From NCBI GenBank assembly GCA_965267355.1, contig OZ253956.1:62001-126000 (forward strand): 64,000 nt of DNA. The letters run 5' to 3'. Positions 8,108-16,024 of this stretch are shown in pieces. The notes beneath the pieces were generated by a model that was given only the letters and a program-made list of their open reading frames with translations, was not told where the DNA came from and searched no databases. The position numbers were made by a program, and so were the translations under genes. How positions within the stretch are numbered: the stretch's first letter is position 1; each line of letters opens with the position of its first letter. Origin of the DNA: GCA-002793235 sp965267355. Lineage in GTDB: Bacteria; Bacteroidota; Bacteroidia; Flavobacteriales_E; Vicingaceae.

Positions 8108-9697
8108 TCAGTGTGAAAGGATAGTAAACTTTTGCTCTATAGGGTTCAATCCGTCAATCAATTCCTGAATAAAAGAATCACCAAACAATAGGTAGCCATA
8201 CAAGAAATTTTCTTTACGCTCCTGTAAAGAATTGCTAGGAAATAATTTCTCTTTGATGTTCCTAATTTGATTAATTGCAACTTCCTCGCTTTGTTTCTCA
8301 GCTTTTATCAATCTTGCTTCAATATTTTTAATCGATTTAAAAGTCTTTTGTTGCTCAGCCTTAATCATTCCTTTTAAGGAAGGATCAATCTTATCTGCCT
8401 TTTCAACTATCTGTTCAAAGATCTTTTCTACCTCTACTTGCTCATCATCTAATTCTAAATCAATATCAGCTTCTGATTTTACGTAGTTTTTTATCAATTC
8501 ATCTGTATCCAAAAATAATTGCTCGATTGACAAACCTAACTTTTCAATTTTTTTCTGAGTACCACCATCTATTAGCATTGCTGAATTTCTCAATACTAAA
8601 ACAGGAAGAGAAACTTCATTGTTAGCAAACATTTCTTTTAATTGAAACCAGTAAGCTAACTCCCCACCACCACCAATATAAGCCAAATTTGGTAAAACAA
8701 CCTCTTGGTATAATGGACGCATTACAGCATTTGGACTAAAATTTTCGGGGTAGTTTTCTAACTCATTTAAAATTTCAGTTTCAGTAAATTGAATAGTGGT
8801 ATTTAATACTTTATAATGATTATCTTCAAATACAATTCTTTCTCTTACATCATTTTTCAAATAGAACAGGTTAATCTCTCTTGGGTTAACTTGTTTTTTA
8901 TAACTTAGTTTTTCAAGTTGATTGGAAATTGAATTAATGTCAAGATAATTAGTTCTATTTAATAATTCCGATTCAACATAAGATGAAAAAACACGTTTCA
9001 GATTACAATTATCTCCATCAATAATTACCAGTCCATATTTACCAAATAAATCGTTTACTAATTCTCTTATTGCTTGTGTATAGGTTTTATCTGATTGGTA
9101 ACAGTCTTTCAGCTTTTCAATAATTTCTTCTAAACCAACTCTTCCATTTAAGGTTTCTTCTAACTGAGAAAATACCTTATCTATTCCTACTAAATTCATT
9201 CTACCAACCGCGCCTTTTTGATTTGAACTTATTTGATGTTTTTTACCAAATAAATTAAAGTGATTGATTTCCTCAAAATCATGATCTTCTGTTGCCATCC
9301 AAAATACAGGAACAAAATTTTTATCTGGAAAATAATTCTTTAACTCCTTTGCTAAGTTAATAGTAGAAACTATTTTATAAATAAAATAAAGTGGACCTGT
9401 AAATAAATTTAGTTGATGACCTGTTGTAATCGTATAAGTATTTGTTTGCTTTAAGCTTTCAATGTTTTGGTTTACTTTACTACTTAAAACAATTCCTTCA
9501 TACTGGTTAGTTAAAGCATCTACTAAAATCATTCGATTTTCATTAGAAAAGATCTTTTCTTCTATCTGCTTATTATACCCTTCAATACTATGAGTATTAT
9601 TGAAAAAAGGATGAATAATTTCTTTACCTGAAATATAATCTAACATCAAATTAGAAAAATATCCTGTTTTATGATATGGTATTGTTTGTTTGTTCAA
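8108..9697 (-). CDS. bshC: Bacillithiol biosynthesis cysteine-adding enzyme
   Basis: 529 residues, normal family length. BshC ligates cysteine to glucosaminyl-malate, the last step of bacillithiol synthesis in the cytoplasm. Family signatures are 'IPYHKTGYFSN' at the N-terminus, the nucleotidyltransferase-like core 'TTGHQLNLFTGPLYFIYK' and 'FWMATEDHDFEEINHF', and a C-terminal coiled coil near residues 400-480. The start is a TTG at 9697. It overlaps the rimO stop as TTGA, and no ATG lies upstream of the conserved N-terminus, so translation is probably coupled to rimO. bshA and bshB are not in the window. Confidence 0.95.
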   Translation of the reverse strand: MNKQTIPYHKTGYFSNLMLDYISGKEIIHPFFNNTHSIEGYNKQIEEKIFSNENRMILVDALTNQYEGIVLSSKVNQNIESLKQTNTYTITTGHQLNLFTGPLYFIYKIVSTINLAKELKNYFPDKNFVPVFWMATEDHDFEEINHFNLFGKKHQISSNQKGAVGRMNLVGIDKVFSQLEETLNGRVGLEEIIEKLKDCYQSDKTYTQAIRELVNDLFGKYGLVIIDGDNCNLKRVFSSYVESELLNRTNYLDINSISNQLEKLSYKKQVNPREINLFYLKNDVRERIVFEDNHYKVLNTTIQFTETEILNELENYPENFSPNAVMRPLYQEVVLPNLAYIGGGGELAYWFQLKEMFANNEVSLPVLVLRNSAMLIDGGTQKKIEKLGLSIEQLFLDTDELIKNYVKSEADIDLELDDEQVEVEKIFEQIVEKADKIDPSLKGMIKAEQQKTFKSIKNIEARLIKAEKQSEEVAINQIRNIKEKLFPSNSLQERKENFLYGYLLFGDSFIQELIDGLNPIEQKFTILSH

Positions 9698-11007
9698 CTT
9701 ATAACTTCTCCATATAAATCAAAATCTGTAGCGCTGGTAATTTTCACATTTGCAAAATCTCCAATTCGTACAAAGTTATTTTTCTTATCTATTAGTACTT
9801 CGTTATCCACTTCAGGCGAATCATATTCTGTTCTACCCACAAAATAATCACCCTCTACTCTATCAAACAAAACATTAAAGGTTTTTCCCACTTTTTGTTG
9901 GTTTAACGACAATGAAATATCTTGCTGAATTTCCATTACTTCTGCAGCTCGTTGCTCTTTTACTTCATCAGGAACATCATCATTAAAACTATATGCATGA
10001 GTATTTTCTTCATGCGAATAGGTAAACACACCTAAACGTTCAAACTTCATCTCCTCTACCCAGTCTTTCATTTCCTGAATATCTTCTTCTGTTTCCCCTG
10101 GATAACCAGCAATAAAAGTGGTTCTAATCGCTATTTCAGGTATGATAGCTCTAATATCATGAATAAGTTGAGTAGTTTTCTGTCTTGTAGTACCTCTTCT
10201 CATTGCTTTTAGCATATTTGTAGAAGCATGCTGTAAAGGAATATCCAAATAATTACAAATCTTAGGGTTTACTTTCATTTCTTCAATCACATCCATCGGA
10301 AAACCTGTTGGGTAGGCATAATGCAAACGAATCCATTCTATTCCTTCTACTTTACTTAACTCACGAAGCAAATCAGCTAGTTTACGTTCTTTATATAAAT
10401 CTAAACCATAATAAGTTAAATCCTGAGCAATTAAAATGAGTTCTTTTACTCCTTTTGCTGCTAACCCTTTTGCTTGCTCTACTAGGCTCTCAATTGGTGT
10501 AGAAACATGCTTTCCTCTCATTAATGGAATAGCACAAAAAGAACATGGTCTATCACAACCTTCTGCAATTTTTAAATAAGCATAATGATTTGGTGTAGTA
10601 ATTAATCGCTCCCCAACTAATTCATGTTTATAGTCTGCCTTTAAAGTTTTCAGCAAACGAGGTAAATCTTTTGTTCCAAAATATTCATCAACATTGGGAA
10701 TCTCTTTTTTCAAATCATCTTTATATCTTTCTGACAAACAACCTGTAACAAATACTTTATCTACCAACCCTTCTTCCTTTGCTTCTGCATACCTTAAAAT
10801 AGTATCGATGGACTCCTGCTTAGCATTATCAATAAACCCACAAGTATTGATAATTACTATCTCTGAATCATCCTGTTTTGCTTCATGCTCTACCTCAAAA
10901 CCATTTGCCTGAAGTTGAGTCATAGTAATTTCTGAGTCGAACAAGTTTTTTGAACAACCCAAGGTTATCATATTTACCTTATTTTTTTTTAGTGTTTTTG
11001 TTTTCAT
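9694..11007 (-). CDS. rimO: Ribosomal protein S12 methylthiotransferase
   Basis: 437 residues. A radical-SAM enzyme that adds a methylthio group to an aspartate of ribosomal protein S12. The N-terminal MTTase domain carries Cys18, Cys56 and Cys90 for the auxiliary iron-sulphur cluster. The radical-SAM motif is CDRPCSFC with Cys151, Cys155 and Cys158, and a TRAM domain closes the protein ('VGKTFNVLFDRVEGDYFVGRTE'). It directly follows the hydrolase gene and overlaps bshC by 4 nt. RimO rather than MiaB is indicated by the 'MITLGCSKNLFDSE' opening and 'PLMRGKHVSTPIE'. Confidence 0.97.
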   Translation of the reverse strand: MKTKTLKKNKVNMITLGCSKNLFDSEITMTQLQANGFEVEHEAKQDDSEIVIINTCGFIDNAKQESIDTILRYAEAKEEGLVDKVFVTGCLSERYKDDLKKEIPNVDEYFGTKDLPRLLKTLKADYKHELVGERLITTPNHYAYLKIAEGCDRPCSFCAIPLMRGKHVSTPIESLVEQAKGLAAKGVKELILIAQDLTYYGLDLYKERKLADLLRELSKVEGIEWIRLHYAYPTGFPMDVIEEMKVNPKICNYLDIPLQHASTNMLKAMRRGTTRQKTTQLIHDIRAIIPEIAIRTTFIAGYPGETEEDIQEMKDWVEEMKFERLGVFTYSHEENTHAYSFNDDVPDEVKEQRAAEVMEIQQDISLSLNQQKVGKTFNVLFDRVEGDYFVGRTEYDSPEVDNEVLIDKKNNFVRIGDFANVKITSATDFDLYGEVIS

Positions 11008-11748
11008 CTATTGAAAAAGCGCTAAAAATTCCTTTACTGCAACCCAATATTCTTCACTATCCGTAAACTTACTCCATAAAGCACGCGAGCCATGTTTACC
11101 CAGCTTGGTTGGTAAAAAGTAAGCTCTATTATGCTCTGGAATTTCCATAGCTATATCCCACCAATTTTTCTTCTCCAATTTTGCCGAAGTTATAAATGTA
11201 GGAATTGAAATATTTTTTGCTCCTTGCTTCAACCAATCTTTTGGTTTTCCCTGATCTTCAAAATATTCGCCTGGAGCAAAAGATAAAGCCCCATTAATGT
11301 CTTTACGAACAGAAGCAATGTGCAACACCAAAGCAGAAGAGTAAGAACTTCCCCAAATAATTAAATTACCTGCCTTTGGATATTTTTCTTTAATATAATC
11401 AATGGCAGAATTCATATCAACTAAGGCATCAATGTAATTAGTGCCTGATCCTTGTTTCTCCGCTCTTTGATGAGTTTCGTTAATAACATCATTCACTTCA
11501 CCACCCGAACGTTGATCAATCGCTATACAATTAAATCCTAATTCATTAAGTTTTGGAGCTATTTCCAAATACTCTCCTCTACTCCACCTTGCTTGATGAA
11601 AAAGAATAATAAATGGAACTGTTTCAGGATTTGTAACATATAAATCTGCAGTTATTTCTAATCCATCTGAAGCTTTAAAGGTTATTTTTTCTTGAGCAAG
11701 AGATTGAAAAGAGAAAAGTAATAAAAGTGATAGAACAAAATTTCTCAT
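11008..11748 (-). CDS. Secreted alpha/beta hydrolase
   Basis: 246 residues with a signal peptide (MRNFVLSLLLLFSFQSLAQ). The alpha/beta hydrolase fold is seen in the oxyanion region 'ILFHQARWSRGEY', the nucleophile elbow GSSYS (near residue 137), and a late His in 'KLGKHGSRALW'. It resembles dienelactone-hydrolase-like and prolyl-oligopeptidase-like proteins; the substrate is unknown. It sits between ftsY and rimO with gaps of 0-4 nt, so it belongs to that operon. The periplasmic prediction contrasts with its cytoplasmic neighbours. Confidence 0.8.
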   Translation of the reverse strand: MRNFVLSLLLLFSFQSLAQEKITFKASDGLEITADLYVTNPETVPFIILFHQARWSRGEYLEIAPKLNELGFNCIAIDQRSGGEVNDVINETHQRAEKQGSGTNYIDALVDMNSAIDYIKEKYPKAGNLIIWGSSYSSALVLHIASVRKDINGALSFAPGEYFEDQGKPKDWLKQGAKNISIPTFITSAKLEKKNWWDIAMEIPEHNRAYFLPTKLGKHGSRALWSKFTDSEEYWVAVKEFLALFQ

Positions 11749-11751
11749 GAC

Positions 11752-12705
11752 TTATTCTTTAAATAAGGAATCGACAAACTCGTATTTATTAAACACCTGT
11801 AAATCCTCCATACCTTCACCAACACCTATATATTTAACAGGAATTTTAAACTGATCTGAAATACCAATAACAACTCCACCTTTAGCAGTCCCATCTAACT
11901 TTGTAATAGCTAATGCGTTTATTTCGGTTGCCAAAGAAAATTGTTTAGCTTGTTCATAGGCATTTTGTCCTGTTGAGCCATCCAACACCAATAATATCTC
12001 ATGTGGTGCATCTGGTATTATCTTTTTCATCACTTTCTTAATCTTAGAAAGCTCGTTCATTAAGTTCACTTTATTATGAAGTCTTCCTGCAGTATCAATA
12101 ATTACTACATCAGTTCCTTTTGCTTTAGCCGATTGCAATGTATCAAAAGCTACTGAGGCTGGGTCAGCATTCATTCCTTGCTCTACAATTGGGACATCAA
12201 CTCTACTCGCCCAAATTTTAAGCTGGTCAACTGCTGCTGCTCTAAATGTATCAGAAGCACCTAGCATAACTGATTTTCCTTTTTGTTTTAATTGATGAGC
12301 GAGCTTACCAATGGTAGTAGTTTTTCCTACACCATTTACACCAACTACCATAATCACATATGGATCTTGTTGTTCAGGAATCTCAATCTCTTTGTATTCT
12401 CCAGTATTGTTCTCTTCTAACAAAGAGGCAATTTCCTCTCTTAATACTTTATTTAATTCTGATGTTCCAAGATACTTGTCCTTTGCCACCCTTTCTTCAA
12501 TTTTTTCGATAATTCGTAGCGTAGTATCAACACCAACATCTGATGTAACTAAGATTTCTTCCAAATTATCCAAAACTTCAGCATCTACGGTAGATTTACC
12601 ACCTACTGCACGAGTTAATTTGGAGAAAAAACTTTGCTTAGTTTTATCCAGCCCTTGGTCAAGTGCTTCTTTTTTTTCTTTAGAAAATATATTGAAAAAT
12701 CCCAT
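11752..12705 (-). CDS. ftsY: Signal recognition particle receptor FtsY
   Basis: 317 residues. The SRP-receptor GTPase that docks ribosome-nascent chain complexes at the SecYEG translocon. The short N-terminal A region and N domain are followed by the NG core: P-loop GVNGVGKTTT, DTFRAAA, DTAGR, TKLDGTAKGG. The ATG at 12705 is preferred over a TTG at 12717, because the TTG lies in the T-rich tail of a terminator and adds only four residues. The lack of a long acidic A domain is usual in Bacteroidota. First gene after the terminator of the rpmG unit. Confidence 0.97.
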   Translation of the reverse strand: MGFFNIFSKEKKEALDQGLDKTKQSFFSKLTRAVGGKSTVDAEVLDNLEEILVTSDVGVDTTLRIIEKIEERVAKDKYLGTSELNKVLREEIASLLEENNTGEYKEIEIPEQQDPYVIMVVGVNGVGKTTTIGKLAHQLKQKGKSVMLGASDTFRAAAVDQLKIWASRVDVPIVEQGMNADPASVAFDTLQSAKAKGTDVVIIDTAGRLHNKVNLMNELSKIKKVMKKIIPDAPHEILLVLDGSTGQNAYEQAKQFSLATEINALAITKLDGTAKGGVVIGISDQFKIPVKYIGVGEGMEDLQVFNKYEFVDSLFKE

Positions 12706-12715
12706 ATCTATATAC

Positions 12716-12746
12716 AAAAAATCCCCCCCGATGAAGCGGGAGGGAT
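12716..12746 (-). terminator. Intrinsic terminator after the rpmG-DUF4295 unit
   Basis: On the minus strand a GC-rich hairpin (ATCCCTCCCG, loop CTTCAT, CGGGGGGGAT, with one U-G pair) is followed by six T. It lies 21 nt after the DUF4295 stop and about 10 nt before the ftsY ATG, so ftsY expression depends on readthrough or an unseen promoter. Confidence 0.8.
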
Positions 12747-12767
12747 AAATTTACACAATTCGTGTAA

Positions 12768-12920
12768 TTATTTCTTATTAAAAAAGTCGTTTACTTTTTC
12801 TTTTGTTACAATGTCTTCCTTGAAAACATATGCTCCTGATTTATCAGACTTAACCATTTTGATAACTTTGGTTAAGTTCTTACCTGCTTTTTGTAACGTT
12901 GCAACGGTTTTCTTTGCCAT
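12768..12920 (-). CDS. DUF4295 family protein
   Basis: 50 residues, starting MAKKTVATLQKAGK and ending VNDFFNKK. Short, basic and lysine-rich. In Bacteroidota this family is regularly found directly downstream of rpmG and upstream of ftsY, as here, which suggests a ribosome-associated role; no function is proven. The gap to rpmG is 52 nt, and a terminator follows. The start ATG at 12920 is the only plausible one. Confidence 0.85.
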   Translation of the reverse strand: MAKKTVATLQKAGKNLTKVIKMVKSDKSGAYVFKEDIVTKEKVNDFFNKK

Positions 12921-12972
12921 GACTCTTAGTTTGTTTGTTCATTTGAAATTTTCAGCTAGCGAAAATTTCTAA

Positions 12973-13155
12973 TTATTTAATTTCTTTATGTACAGTAACT
13001 TTTTTTAGAACTGAGTTATATTTCTTCAACTCAATTCTATCCGGAGTGTTCTTTTTGTTCTTAGTAGTAATGTACCTTGAAGTACCTGGCATACCACTCT
13101 CTTTATGCTCAGTACACTCTAAAATAACCTGAACTCTGTTTCCTTTTTTTGCCAT
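12973..13155 (-). CDS. rpmG: Ribosomal protein bL33
   Basis: 60 residues. A 50S subunit protein. The pattern 'MAKKGNRVQVILECTEHK', 'GTSRYITTKNKKNTPDRIELKKYN' and 'VHKEIK' is typical. It has one cysteine only, so this is the zinc-free (C-minus) form. A good promoter lies 30 nt upstream. rpmB (bL28), often its partner in this phylum, is not adjacent in this window. Confidence 0.97.
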   Translation of the reverse strand: MAKKGNRVQVILECTEHKESGMPGTSRYITTKNKKNTPDRIELKKYNSVLKKVTVHKEIK

Positions 13156-13184
13156 TTTCCTATCCTTTAATTTTTACGGGAGTG

Positions 13185-13215
13185 CAAATGTAGTAATTTA
13201 TTTTAATCTTACAAC
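13185..13215 (-). promoter_or_regulatory. Promoter of the rpmG unit
   Basis: Minus strand: GTTG at 13215-13212, 19-nt spacer, TACATTTG at 13192-13185. This matches the Bacteroidota -33/-7 consensus with the same 19-nt spacing found at other genes in the window. Predicted leader about 25 nt. Confidence 0.75.
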
Positions 13216-13222
13216 TTAAGGA

Positions 13223-14230
13223 TTAAATAATATTAACCTCTCTTTCAAGGGTAATTCCAAATTTTTCTTCTACTGATTTAATAATCTCTTCTGATAATTT
13301 ATAAATCTCACTTCCTTTAGCCCCTCCATAATTTACCAGAACCAATGCCTGCTTATCGTGAACCCCATAATTATCAATAATCTTTCCTTTCCAACCGCAT
13401 TGCTCAATTAACCAGCCTGCAGCCATTTTATAAACACTATTTGGCTGTGGGTAACTAGGCGCATCAGGATATTCATGAGTAATTTTAGTTTTAACTGCTT
13501 CTGTAACAACTGGGTTTTTAAAGAAACTCCCTGAATTACCAATTTCATTAGGGTCTGGTAATTTACTCTGACGAATATTAATTACAGCAGTACTTACATC
13601 TTTTATGGTTGGCTCATCTATGCCTAATCTTTCTAATTCGGTTTCAATAGCACCATAACTTGTATTTAAGTTTGGAATTTTAGACAGCTTAAAAGTTACT
13701 GATGTAATAAAGTAATTTCCTTTTTCAGTTGTTTTAAAAATACTGGTTCTATAACCAAAGCTACATTCCTGGTTAGAAAATATACGAACAGAATAATCAT
13801 GTAGATTTACAGCTTCTACCTTTGTAATTACGTCTTTTACTTCTACCCCATAAGCACCAATATTTTGCATTGGGCTTGCACCAACATTACCTGGAATTAA
13901 AGATAAATTCTCAATTCCACAATACCCTTTACCTATGCAATACATAACAAATTGGTGCCAATTCTCACCAGCTCCAACTTTTAAGGTAACAGCAGCAGCA
14001 TCTTCAGAAACAATTTCAATTCCTTTGAAATTATTTTTGATGACTAAGCCCTCAAAATCTTGTGTAAGTAAAATATTACTTCCTCCTCCTAGTATTAGAA
14101 GTTCTTTCATATTGTCTTTTAAAACGGATGAAAGCTCATCAACACTTGTAACTTCAACAAAATATCTAGCTTTCACATCAATACCAAATGTATTGTAAAG
14201 TTTTAAAGAAATATTTTTTTGAATTTGCAT
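13223..14230 (-). CDS. murB: UDP-N-acetylmuramate dehydrogenase
   Basis: 335 residues. An FAD enzyme that reduces UDP-GlcNAc-enolpyruvate to UDP-MurNAc with NADPH in peptidoglycan precursor synthesis. The FAD-binding region is seen as 'LLILGGGSNILLTQDFEG' and 'SLIPGNVGASPMQNIGAYG'. The catalytic serine lies in 'GNSGSFFKNP', and the C-terminal domain has 'AAGWLIEQCGWKG'. This is the type I form. The ATG overlaps the ispF stop by one base (TAATG), indicating coupled translation at the end of the porV-ispF-murB run. Confidence 0.97.
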   Translation of the reverse strand: MQIQKNISLKLYNTFGIDVKARYFVEVTSVDELSSVLKDNMKELLILGGGSNILLTQDFEGLVIKNNFKGIEIVSEDAAAVTLKVGAGENWHQFVMYCIGKGYCGIENLSLIPGNVGASPMQNIGAYGVEVKDVITKVEAVNLHDYSVRIFSNQECSFGYRTSIFKTTEKGNYFITSVTFKLSKIPNLNTSYGAIETELERLGIDEPTIKDVSTAVINIRQSKLPDPNEIGNSGSFFKNPVVTEAVKTKITHEYPDAPSYPQPNSVYKMAAGWLIEQCGWKGKIIDNYGVHDKQALVLVNYGGAKGSEIYKLSEEIIKSVEEKFGITLEREVNII

Positions 14231-14709
14231 TAATGCTGTTCTATTAGGGCTACAACATAAGCTGAAACTCCTTCTTCTCTACCTTCAAAACCCAATTTTT
14301 CAGTTGTAGTAGCTTTGATAGAAATGTCCATTTCTTCAACTTCCATTGTTTCAGATAACGTTTTTCTAATCTTATCCATGTGAGGACTTAATTTTGGTTC
14401 TTGCAATGCTACAGTGGCATCTATATTACCAACAACAAAACCTCTAGTTTCAATAATAGAAATTACTTTTCTTAGCAATAGTTTGCTATCTATACCTTTA
14501 AACTGGTCGTCTGATGGTGGAAAATGAAACCCAATATCTCTCATATTGGCTGCTCCAAGTAAGGCATCACATATTGCATGAATCAGGACATCGGCATCTG
14601 AATGACCAACAGCTCCTTTTGTATGAGGAATTTTAATTCCACCCAACCAAAAATCGGCTTCATCTTTTAATTGGTGAACATCATAACCGAACCCTACTCT
14701 AATTTTCAT
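14230..14709 (-). CDS. ispF: 2-C-methyl-D-erythritol 2,4-cyclodiphosphate synthase
   Basis: 159 residues, the usual length. It catalyses a step of the non-mevalonate isoprenoid pathway in the cytoplasm. Metal ligands lie in 'GFGYDVHQL' (Asp10, His12) and the later His of 'GHSDADVLIHAICDALLGAA'. 'DIGFHFPPSD' and 'TTTEKLGFEGREEG' are family signatures. It lies 5 nt after porV and overlaps murB by one base. Confidence 0.97.
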   Translation of the reverse strand: MKIRVGFGYDVHQLKDEADFWLGGIKIPHTKGAVGHSDADVLIHAICDALLGAANMRDIGFHFPPSDDQFKGIDSKLLLRKVISIIETRGFVVGNIDATVALQEPKLSPHMDKIRKTLSETMEVEEMDISIKATTTEKLGFEGREEGVSAYVVALIEQH

Positions 14710-14714
14710 TTCTA

Positions 14715-15938
14715 TTAATTAGTACTTTCTTCGTTTTGTTTCTTGAAATCATCAAAATTAAACATCAAAGAAAAACGCACTGTATTAGCCAACGGATTTT
14801 GCTGAGTAGTAGAAATTAAATAAGAAAAATCTAAGCTAAACACACTTAACTTTAATCCTGCTCCAACTGTAAAATATTTTCTATTTCCTTTAGTAGCATG
14901 CTCATGCATATATCCTGCTCTTACTGCAAACTGTTTATTATACCAATATTCCATTCCTGCAGAAATATTAAACTCTCTTAATTCTTCTGAAAAACCACCA
15001 GGAGCATCGTTAAACGATTGAAAAATACCTGTAACAATAGGTACATCTGGATTCTTTCCTGACTCAATCTTTGGTTCTCCTGTTGTTTCATCAATTACTG
15101 GTTGACCAGTAGCATCAGTTTCATAAATTGGTGGTGTTGGTACTAACAATTTATTTACATCAGTAAGTATAGAAAAAGTGTTGTAATCGTCTAGCACAAA
15201 TGTTAAAGATTGTCCAATTCTCATGTTTATAGGAATAAAATCCTTAACAGCATCATTGGTATAAGCTATCTTCGCTCCTATGTTAGAAATATTTAAACCT
15301 GCATTCCATATAGCTTCTTGTCCAAAAACTTCTGCATCATCATTGGTATAAAAACCTCCAACATCTACTGCAAAAGATTTACCCGCCTTAGTATTAGAAC
15401 CACTTACATCTATGCCCCCTGTTAAGTTTGAAAAGATATATCTAACAGCAATACCTCCAGAAAATCTATCTCCAAATTTTTGACTATAACCTAAATCAAC
15501 AGCAAATTCAGCTGGATTAAAATCTCCAATTGGATCTCCTTGCTCATTAGTAAACTTAATATCACCTAAAGAAAAATACCTTAAAGAGGCTCCTAAAACA
15601 TTGTCATCTCCTAATCTTTTATAAAAACCTAAATATGACATATTAATATCAGGAACCAATTGTCTTAACCAAGGTGAGTAGGACACAGACAAACCCATCT
15701 CTTTTTCAATAAAAGCTAATTTAGCAACATTCCAGTGCATAGAATTTGCATCAGGAGAGGAAGCTACACCAGCATCACCCATAGCTCCTGCTCTTGAATC
15801 AGGTGCAATCAATAAAAATGGTACTGCTGTTGTAATGGTATTTAATTGTAACGCACTTTGTTCTAATTCAGTATCTTGAGCATAAACTTTAACTCCAAAT
15901 GCCAATAGAACAATTACTACAAATATTTTTTTCATCAA
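14715..15938 (-). CDS. porV: Type IX secretion outer-membrane protein PorV
   Basis: 407 residues with a signal peptide (cut near VYAQ). A FadL-like 14-strand outer-membrane barrel that shuttles cargo from the translocon to the PorU attachment complex. Signatures are 'PFLLIAPDSRAGAMGDAGVASSPDANS' in two adjoining parts, then 'GLSVSYSPWLRQLVPDI' and alternating barrel strands ending 'VRFSLMFNFDDF'. It is downstream of porU in the same direction, has its own promoter and is followed 5 nt later by ispF. Confidence 0.95.
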   Translation of the reverse strand: MMKKIFVVIVLLAFGVKVYAQDTELEQSALQLNTITTAVPFLLIAPDSRAGAMGDAGVASSPDANSMHWNVAKLAFIEKEMGLSVSYSPWLRQLVPDINMSYLGFYKRLGDDNVLGASLRYFSLGDIKFTNEQGDPIGDFNPAEFAVDLGYSQKFGDRFSGGIAVRYIFSNLTGGIDVSGSNTKAGKSFAVDVGGFYTNDDAEVFGQEAIWNAGLNISNIGAKIAYTNDAVKDFIPINMRIGQSLTFVLDDYNTFSILTDVNKLLVPTPPIYETDATGQPVIDETTGEPKIESGKNPDVPIVTGIFQSFNDAPGGFSEELREFNISAGMEYWYNKQFAVRAGYMHEHATKGNRKYFTVGAGLKLSVFSLDFSYLISTTQQNPLANTVRFSLMFNFDDFKKQNEESTN

Positions 15939-15957
15939 AATTTAATTAAAACGGACA

Positions 15958-15988
15958 CAAATATACATTATTTATATGCACGTGCAAC
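15958..15988 (-). promoter_or_regulatory. Promoter of porV
   Basis: Minus strand: GTTG at 15988-15985, 19-nt spacer, TATATTTG at 15965-15958. Good fit to the phylum consensus. It lies in the 86-nt porU-porV gap and would give a leader of about 15 nt, so porV can be transcribed apart from porU. Confidence 0.7.
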
Positions 15989-16024
15989 TGCATAATTCGA
16001 ATTACAAACGACATTAATGAATTA

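Noticed and set aside
12311..12972. Plus-strand open frames opposite ftsY and DUF4295
   Set aside because: Antisense to well-conserved genes, with unnatural Ser/Phe-rich products.
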